Assembly (NCBI GenBank): GCA_002887195.1
Contig: PJAB01000394.1
Location: 1 to 27,794 of the forward strand
Direction of reading: 5' to 3'
DNA length: 27,794 nucleotides
Origin: Chrysochromulina parva
Lineage: Eukaryota; Haptophyta; Prymnesiales; Chrysochromulinaceae
Positions 1 through 7,900 of this stretch are shown here, piece by piece. Numbering within the stretch: the first letter of the stretch is position 1; every line of letters starts with the position of its first letter. Made by a program: the position numbers and the translations under genes. A model generated the notes under the pieces. That model ran no database searches and was not told the origin of the DNA. It was given only the letters and a program-made list of their open reading frames with translations.

Positions 1-449
1 GAACACATCTTCTATGAGCAGCGGCTCGACTACGTGTCTATTTTATCGAGATCTGGGCGCGCGGTGGCAGCACGACGACAGCCGGTGAGGAACGCTCAAA
101 CCGAAAACGAGGGGCGAGGGGCCTGGCGAGGGCGAGCGGCGAGGGGGAGAGCATCACTCTTCTTGCGTAGGGGAGCACTGTGCATACTCGCGTGTGTCGT
201 ACAGGGCATCTTCGGGCGTCTGAAGCCGCCAGCGAGCCCGGCAGCGACGCTCCGAGCCCGCCCCTTAGAGAAAAAAAGGGTCGCTAGAACTCGGACAAAC
301 CTGATCAGAATTTTCGACAAGGTGTGCGCGCTCGGCGCGCAACCCAAGGAGTGACGTGTGGGGAAGATCTCGAGAGTCGTCTACGGGGAAGATCTCGAGA
401 GTTCTACACGAGGATATGTTCCATATGACGCAACACCATCACATGTTGC
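1..449. other. Left-edge region without a recognisable gene
   Basis: No open frame here has an ATG start, recognisable motifs or convincing composition. The short frames on both strands are arginine- and alanine-rich, as expected of random GC-rich sequence. The only structure I see is the 25-bp tandem repeat at 360-407, listed separately. It lies 3' of the minus-strand gene that ends at 450, so part of this stretch may be that gene's 3' UTR. Confidence 0.5.
360..407. repeat. Two-copy tandem repeat, 25-bp unit
   Basis: The 18-mer ggggaagatctcgagagt occurs at 360-377 and again at 385-402. Both copies are followed by a CTAC tail, with a 2-bp length difference, so this is a near-perfect tandem duplication. 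Each unit contains the palindromes AGATCT and TCTCGAGA. It lies just downstream of the minus-strand gene ending at 450. No function can be assigned. Confidence 0.85.
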
Positions 450-1598
450 TCAAACCCACACGTGACGTCCGCGAGGGGAAAGCTTGGGCTGGCATGGCGA
501 AAACACCTCTCCAATTCCCTGCACAGCATCAGTGATGGCACCGTCAAGGACAACGGCTCCGTGCGTCGTCTGCGGCCAAAGCTGAGGCGAAAGACATTGC
601 GCTTCGTACGGTGGCTCTTTGAGCAGAGGTGGCTGCGGCATCAAGAGGTCCAGCGCTGGCACACGCATCTTGGAAGCCACCCCGGGCGTCGACTTTTGAG
701 GCAACGCCTTGGGCGCAACCCAAGGCTCGGCCGCGAACAATTCACGGCTCGATGAAGGCATGGGTGAGGCCGAATCAGCGGCCGACTCTTCGGCATCCTC
801 GCGTTCCGCAGTGGTAAGGTAATAGAGCTGCGACGCTCGTGAGCCAGAGCGGGGTGTCATCAAATTGAGCGGTGGCACCGCGACCTTGGAAATTGCAGCG
901 GATCTCAACTTCTGCGCTGACGCCTTCGATCCTTGCGACCCTGGCTTTGACCGGGCGCTTGTCTTCAACCTCAGAGGCGACCTCAATGGTGATACCGATT
1001 CGAAATCGGGAGAGAGCGTCGGGTCGCTCTCAAAGTGAAACGAGCAAGGTGCAGTTTCGCACTCCGCCTTGACGATCGAATCGTGGTACCACCAGCTGTA
1101 CCACACTCTGTACCACCTGATACATATGGTGTTGAAGATGGTGGTACAGCTCTGAAGGTGTTCACCCTCGCCAATATCGTCTGATCTGTACCACGATTTC
1201 AGCGCTGGCGCCCGAGTTGGTGGCGGTGGCGGTGTTGACGGAGGTGACGCAGGAGGTGGCATCCCGGTAATCAGAGGAGGTTGGAATGGTGACGAGAGTG
1301 ACGGCGGTGGCGGCACATGTGACGGTAGAAGCGGTGGTGCTGGTTGCAGCCTCCGATATCGAGGGTGTGATAGAGATACTTCAGCAGTGCCAGCTGGCGG
1401 GTGCAACGGTGACAATGCAGACTCTAAAACCTCCGTCGCGGCAGTCGCAGGCGGTAGCGAACGCGCAGGCAGAGCGTGCTGTAGCTGCACATGGCTTGCT
1501 GCAAGCAACGCCAACAGTCGGGGCTCTCGCACAGCCAGCGCCAGAGTTGCAGATTGCTCCTGCTCGGTCAGCATCTCCGTGCGTAGGCGATGCAGCAT
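450..1598 (-). CDS. Proline-rich orphan protein with an internal inverted-repeat insertion
   Basis: This is an open frame of 382 residues that begins with ATG at 1598 and ends in TGA. I do not recognise its family. Residues 85-130 are strongly proline-rich. Residues 134-174 are abruptly rich in Trp, Tyr and Cys and are encoded by the 120-bp inverted-repeat element at 1079-1198. The C-terminal half contains two copies of a short motif, SKVAVPPLNLMTP at about 238-249 and SKMRVPALDLLMP at about 309-321. They are about 70 residues apart, which suggests a duplicated linear (docking-type) motif and supports the frame being coding. It lies 386 bp downstream of the giant EF-hand gene on the same strand. 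If the insert is a spliced intron, the mature protein is about 33-40 residues shorter. It could also be a chance frame. Confidence 0.5.
   Translation of the reverse strand: MLHRLRTEMLTEQEQSATLALAVREPRLLALLAASHVQLQHALPARSLPPATAATEVLESALSPLHPPAGTAEVSLSHPRYRRLQPAPPLLPSHVPPPPSLSSPFQPPLITGMPPPASPPSTPPPPPTRAPALKSWYRSDDIGEGEHLQSCTTIFNTICIRWYRVWYSWWYHDSIVKAECETAPCSFHFESDPTLSPDFESVSPLRSPLRLKTSARSKPGSQGSKASAQKLRSAAISKVAVPPLNLMTPRSGSRASQLYYLTTAEREDAEESAADSASPMPSSSRELFAAEPWVAPKALPQKSTPGVASKMRVPALDLLMPQPPLLKEPPYEAQCLSPQLWPQTTHGAVVLDGAITDAVQGIGEVFSPCQPKLSPRGRHVWV
1079..1198. repeat. 120-bp inverted-repeat element inside the orphan gene (MITE- or introner-like)
   Basis: The ends are perfect 11-bp inverted repeats, AATCGTGGTAC at 1079-1089 and GTACCACGATT at 1188-1198. 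The core GTGGTAC or its complement recurs five times within 120 bp, at 1083, 1096, 1109, 1141 and 1186. The element spans exactly 40 codons of the host frame and encodes a stretch (WYR, WYRVWYSWWYH) unlike its proline-rich surroundings. On the minus strand it offers GT donors near 1194 and several GTGGTACAG acceptors, for example ending at 1096, so in-frame removal as an intron is possible. No clear target-site duplication is visible. It looks like a small non-autonomous element or an introner, and this is inference. Confidence 0.6.
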
Positions 1599-1984
1599 CC
1601 CAAATCTACTCAGTTTTTAGGGACCCTTCGCGGAAATTGGCGCCCAACGCAACGCGCGAGGTGTCGCGCGGTGTGCGCAACCCTCGACGCCGATTCGCCG
1701 TTACGAATGACTCAGCATATTCGGCGGCTTCTAGCACGTCCTTCGATCATACTATTATCACCCCTACAAATTGAGATGCGGCACTACTATGCTATCTCGC
1801 TACTCGCAACCCGCTGTATAGCTACACACTACACAGTCACTTTAGAGCTCTTTAGCCCAGTTATGCGGTGCCGGTGAAGACATTCGCCCTCTCTCGTGCT
1901 GTGTACGCTTTGTCAGCCCAAGATCCAGATATTGTACTTAACTTAGACGTACTCTTCCAGATAAAGCCGTACTGTTTTGCTCGT
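1599..1984. other. Intergenic region between two minus-strand genes
   Basis: These 386 bp separate the 3' end of the giant EF-hand gene from the start of the orphan gene. The segment at 1690-1960 is less GC-rich than the flanking coding DNA and probably holds the giant gene's 3' UTR and the orphan gene's promoter. I see no RNA gene, strong hairpin or repeat in it. Confidence 0.5.
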
Positions 1985-4900
1985 TCATGCCTTGATGGGG
2001 CGCTTGGTGGTCGCATCGGGCGGCAGGGCCTTGGTTGGGCGCTTCGTGGTCGCATCAGGCAGTGGTTCTTTCGTGGGGCGCTTTGAAGTTGCGTCGGTCG
2101 CGTCGCCCGCCTTCGTGGGGCGCTTTGTAGTTGCGTCAGTTGCGCTGCCTGGCTTTGCCTTCTTCGTCGCGGCGCCATCGTCTTCGACCACGACCACCTC
2201 CTTCTTTTGCTTGACGACGGCGATGCCCTCCGCCCTGAGCAACGGTTCCAGGTCCGTCTCGAGCAGCGCGAGGTCTGCCTGCTTGCGCTTCAGGATGCGT
2301 GAAAAGTCCTCACACTGGAGCGCCCTGGTCTGCACCTCATTGTGCAGCACCGCCGGATCGACCACCTTCTTTTCGACCACTTTGATCTTGTCTGCGTGAC
2401 GCCGTGGCCGGCGCGGGGTATCTTCGTCGTCCTCGTCGTCCGCCGACCTATCCCCCCCTCGCTTTTGCATGCCGGCCGCCTCGATCAAGAAATTGCGCTC
2501 GCGCGTGCGCGCCACCTGCAGCTTATTCAGCTTGTCGGCGTTGAGGGCCTTGGCTAGCTCGACCTCGTGCTTGAGGCGCACATGGCAGCGGCGCATCAGG
2601 GTGAGCGGCATGCGGTGCTCGAACATTCGCTTGACGCTCTCGGGTACGGGTATCAGCCGCTCCTCGTCGATTTTGCCAAGGGCGGCGCACGTCTCGTATT
2701 CGGGGTTGGCGTAGTTGAACGCGGCTAAGATCAACGCCGAGAGGAATTGTGGAAGCCCACGGAAGGCGGGCGTGTTCCCGTTTTGGACGCCAGGCACCAC
2801 CGAGGTGGTGAGTGGCATGCGCTCGAAGATCTTGACGGCCTCTTTGCTCAGGCCCATGTCGGTCACAAGCATCTCAAAGTGCTCTGGCAGCATGTCGAGG
2901 GTGAACGCCCAGATTTCAAACGGTGGGGGCGACAGGTCTGCCTCGTTGCGCGGCAGCTGCGCCGCGTACGAGGTGTAGAAGCGGCAGAGCGTCGCAAAGT
3001 ACGGCTGCACGAGAAGGTAGAGCTCCTTGTCCCACGTTGGGTAGCCGTGCAGTAGCTCCAAGGACATATTGGCCCAGCAGTCGAGGAACTTTCCGATGCT
3101 CACCGAGGACGAGCCGGTGAACTGCGCCTTCGCGTTGTTCTGTGCGATGGCGTTCGAGACGTAGGCGATCGAGTCGAAGCGCTGGGGCGCCCGGACATAC
3201 GTGGCCTTGTCGACGAGGTCCTTACGAGAAGAGGTTTTGAGTACGAGCTTGATCATGCCGTCGACGCGAGCCCCGGGCGACATCACCGTCACGCTCGAGA
3301 ACATGGACTCGGCGCACCGGCAGATGCCTTGCACAAAGCCGTTGAAGGTCAATCGGGTAGTCCACCACTCGGTCACGTTGCGAGAGTCCTTATAGGCGCT
3401 CACCGCCTGCTGCAGAGAGAGACCAACTTGCCACAAGGTGCGCGTGGCAGGTTCACCAGTGATCTCTGAGCGATGCTCGACGGTCTCCGACACCCAGCCC
3501 TCACACGTCTGTTCGAGCAGCTGAAGGAACTCATCGACCCCGAGTCCAACGCCCTCTTCGGGGCCGCCTGAATCATCCTTCGCCTTCTCTACCACGATGT
3601 TCGCCGTGCTCGCCGTGCTCGCCGCCGCCGCCGCCGCCGCGGGGTTTGCCACCGAGGCCGGGACCGTTGGCGGCGCCGCCACCACGACCGCCGCACTGCC
3701 CTGCTTGTCGACGTTCTCTCCGCCGAGCTTTGTATAGAGCGCTCGCAGCGCCCGCTTGTGATCGAGCAGGCACTCAATCACACCCTCAGCCTTGCGCTGA
3801 CGCAGCGCCGCCTCGACGGACGGGTCGCAATTCGCGCGCGGGAATACGAAGACCTCGAGCAGCTCGCGCAGGCACTCGGGCACTGGCCGGATGTGCGGCT
3901 TGTCCAAGTCGCCCGCTCGATGCTCGGGGTGGATGCGCTTGAACCCGATGAAGATGAGCAGCCCGACAAACTGGATGACGTTCAGCGGCCCACCGCAGCG
4001 CTCGACCTCCTGCGCGAATATCGCCTTGAGATTCGCATACGAGAGGCCGGGCGTCGCGAGGGCACAGTCGTCCACAAACTCCTCCCACGCCTCCTGGCCC
4101 ATGGTGACCGGTAGATCGCAGTCGATGGCGTCGACCCAACGTGCCTTGACATAGTACGCGAAGATCCCCTGCAGCCGCGGAAACCCCGTGTCGCGAAGCA
4201 GTTCTAAGGCTTTCTTCTCCCACGAGGGCCATAGGTGCACTCGCTCCAACTCCACGCACAGCTGGCCCCAGAGCCATTTGAAGCGCGCGAAATCGTCCGG
4301 CGACTCGCCGAGCCCGAGTCCAATCTCGCTCAAGGCTCTGCGGGGGAAGGGGATGCGACTCGCCTCCTGCAGCGACACGACCTCGGACTTCATAGCCGCC
4401 ACATGCTGCATCAGCGCCTCGGCGCACACGGCCGTGGGCGGCGACGAGTCATCTGGTGGAAGGCCGCAGCGCACGGATTGGTACCGGTACTCACCCACGC
4501 GAATGAGCAGCTCCATCCACTCGTCGAAGTCGACCCCACCGCCGTCCTCATCGAGACGTAGCCCGCCGCCGTTGATAAAGTCGCCCGTGAATTGTACCCC
4601 ACCCTTACTGCTCATCCAGGGTGCATGCGGCATGGCGCCGAGCACGATCGCCGATCCCGAGATCGGTGCGGCCGGGCGCACGCCGGGCGGCAGGTGATTG
4701 ATGCGCATCTCAAGCCACGCACGCGCCACCATCTCCGGCGTGAGATGCAGCTGGAAGGCGGTGGCGGTCATCGGATCTCCCACAATCTGCGAGAGCCGCG
4801 GCATCTGCACGTCCGCCAGCAGCCCGCAGCGCACCAGGAGCGCAAAAAACTCGCCAAAGCGCCAGGCAGGTGGGCGTGACTTCATCATCCCCGTCGTGGG

Positions 4901-7900
4901 CGGAGTGAAAACGTCGTGCAACGTGGGTCCGAGACGCTTGAGCACAGCCTGCACGGCCGTATCTGCGGCCACGCGCCGCCGCCATTCCATCGCCGAGTCC
5001 AGCTGCACGCCGCGTAGGGGCGGCTTCTTGAAACCATGGACCGCAATGAGCCCGGTCGAGCGGCCGCCCTCCGGCGATGATTCCCCATCGACGTCGCGCA
5101 GGTCGTCGTTTTTCCTTTTCTGCTCCTCCGCGTCACTTCCCCAATCTTCATGTATATGACGAGACGCACGGCGTGGTCGGATCTTCGATTCCTCAAGCTT
5201 CTTCACACCGCCGGGCGGCGGAAAGATCACAATGAACAGCTTGCGCAGACAGTCTGCCGGCGTGTGGCTCTCATTGTCCTCGAACTCTAAGAGCGCCGAG
5301 TTGGGCGCAAGCTGCTCGCTGCCGTCGGCATCGACGACGCAGCTCGCGAGCGCCACGCGGCACAGGAGCTCGAGGAACGCGGGCAGAAGCAGCTGCACCT
5401 CGACATTCTTGGCCGCTTTCTCGTCGGCATTGGCCGCCTTGCCGGCGCCCCCCCCCTCGGCTTCGAGAGCCTCTTCGCCCGACTTGCCTGCCAACGCTGC
5501 CGCGCGCGCCTTGGCGCGCGCGCGTGCGCCGCCCTTGGGAGCCTCGGCAGGCGCCGCATTGGGCGCCGCGGACACCTCGTCGGGCGCAGGCGAACCTTCC
5601 TCCCTGACTTCTTCCTTTTTCGCCTTGCCCTTCTCGGCGCCTTTTTTGGCCAATTCCTTTGCCTCGAGGGCCACTTTTTTGGCCGCCTCGACCGCCTCGG
5701 CGCGGATCTTTTTCGACGTCTCATCCTTGGTGAACGAGGAGGGCGGCGGCGCTGCCGGCTTCCACCCTTTAGGTTTGGGCTTCACAATCCCACGGGCGCC
5801 CATAGGGATGCCGGCCTTGCGCGACGGGCCGCGCCGCCCATCGCCTTCGGTGCCCTCGGCGTTCTCCTCGCCGGAGCCGACACTCATCGTGCTGGGCCCT
5901 GCGGCGCTCTTGCCCGGTCTGGTAGTCACTGCATCGAACGAGACAGCAGGCACCGCCCCGGGTGCATTAGCCTTGAGTGCCCTGGATGGCGCCGCCGCGC
6001 CCGCCTCGGCAGTCGCGGACTCCACCTTGTCGCCTTCCTGCGACGGTTTCCAATTGAGCGCTTGGGCCTCAACGGTCGCCGTGTCGACACCGTCCACATC
6101 GCGGGCGCACACCTCGGCCATGAGCCGCGCGGCGCGCAGTACCTGTTGCTGCTGCTTCTTCTTCTTCAAGTTGTACTCGACCTCATCCTCAGGGTCGGTC
6201 CACACCGGCTCGATCAACCCAGCGTCGTAGATGAGTTGCAGCCAGCCGTTGAGCTTACAGACCGCGCTCTGATCCTTGCCAGGCTGACGCAAGAGCGGGC
6301 AGGGGCGGCCGAGCTCCGAGCGCGGCTTCATCGCGAGCCCGGCAAGCCGCTCGCATTCCTCCGCGCCCACGCCCGCGTAGTAGATGAAGGCAGAGCACAG
6401 CTGCAAGAAGTTCTCGTGGAGCGCCCTGTGCACGTTGTATTCCCAAACCTTGAAGCCGGCGAGGTCGCGAAGCTCGATGCGCTTCCACACCTTGCGCCAG
6501 AGAGCGAACTGCACGTCGGACTCACCCACTCGCTGATCCGCGTCCGCTATCGGGGTGTACACGGGCGGCGCCCATTGTGTGAGCACCTCACTCAGCGCCT
6601 CTTCCTCGGTGGCCTGCTTCAGGAGGCAGCGCACCACGGCGCGGAACCGGACTGAGCGCTCCATAAGTGCCACCTCACGCCACGCCAAGTCGGCGCAGCG
6701 CACGAGCGCCTCGATGAAGCCCTCTAGGTTCAACCCGCCCTTGTCAGCGGCCGCCTGCTTGGTGACGCTTCCCTCGAGCTCCTTGGGTGCGAGGGAAGCC
6801 CACAGGCGATCCTGCTGCGAGTCGAGGAAGGCGGCGTGCACCTGATCCTTGGTGAGGGAGACTGTGAAGGTACGCCGCAGTCCGTCTACGCCCGGGAGCA
6901 CGCCGAGCGCCGTGTTGCGCAGCCGCAGCTCGCGCATCAGGCCGCGGTCAGCGAAGAGCCAAAGGAAGCGCGCGATTGACACCTTCTTCGAGCCCTCGGC
7001 TGCAGCACCGGCGACCGGCGCCGCGGCGAGGTCATGCAGCTGCTGTAGCTGCGGCTTAAAGTCGCCTATCATCACCTGGAGCGCCGAGTCATCTAGCATC
7101 TCTGCGTGTAGGGTGAGCACCGGTGAGCGCTTGCAGTTACCAGGCGTGAGCAGATTCTGTTGCAGGAAGCCATCGAGCGCCTCCACAAGGGCCTCTGGCT
7201 TTGACTTGGCGGTTGTCGGCGTGCCGAGCGTCTTCTTGGCGGGTTTCGGCTTGGGCTCGGAGGCCACCTCGTCTGCTTTGGCGGCGGCGGCGGCAGCAGC
7301 AGCAGCAGCTCCCTTCGTAAGCACAGGTGCCCACTCGATCTGGTATCGCTTGTGGGGATTGGCGAGATGCTCGGCCATGAGGCAGAGCGCGAGCAAGAAG
7401 CGATGGAACGAGAGCGTCCTGCCGGCCGGCACAACGGCGCGGAAGACCGCCGATCCGGGCAGCCCCTCCGTACCTGGGCACGCATCCCTGAGCAGCTGCA
7501 GCCAGTCCTTCTCGCCCATGGGCGCGTAGCCCAAAAAGACAGCGGCGAGCGCCGAGAGGTTGCCTTGGAGCAGATCGTGCACGGGGCGCTCCCACGCAGG
7601 GAAGTCGTCGATCATGGCCAGGTCAATGCGTGGCCATAGCTGCCGCCAGAGTGCGCGACGCGCGTCATTCTCCCCTTCCAGCCTCGGCACCTTAAGGAAA
7701 TCAAAGCGCGCGGGCTTGAAGCTTCTCGCGCCAAAGTTGAGCACGCCCTCCTCGTCAGCGAGGCCGAGCAGATTGAGCGCGGCCCCCTCGGCTCTCGCAC
7801 CGGGCGCGAGAAAGGACGCGTCCTTGTACTTGTGCAGCCCGCAGCGCGCGAGCGCTTCGAGGAACTGCATGCCGTCGAGGCTGTGAAGCAAGTCGGTGTC

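Noticed and set aside
5232..6230. Plus-strand 332-residue open frame opposite the giant gene
   Set aside because: It is Ser/Ala-rich with no motifs and mirrors the giant gene's codon bias. Long antisense frames are common in GC-rich coding DNA. The same applies to 8243-9265 and 6849-7529.
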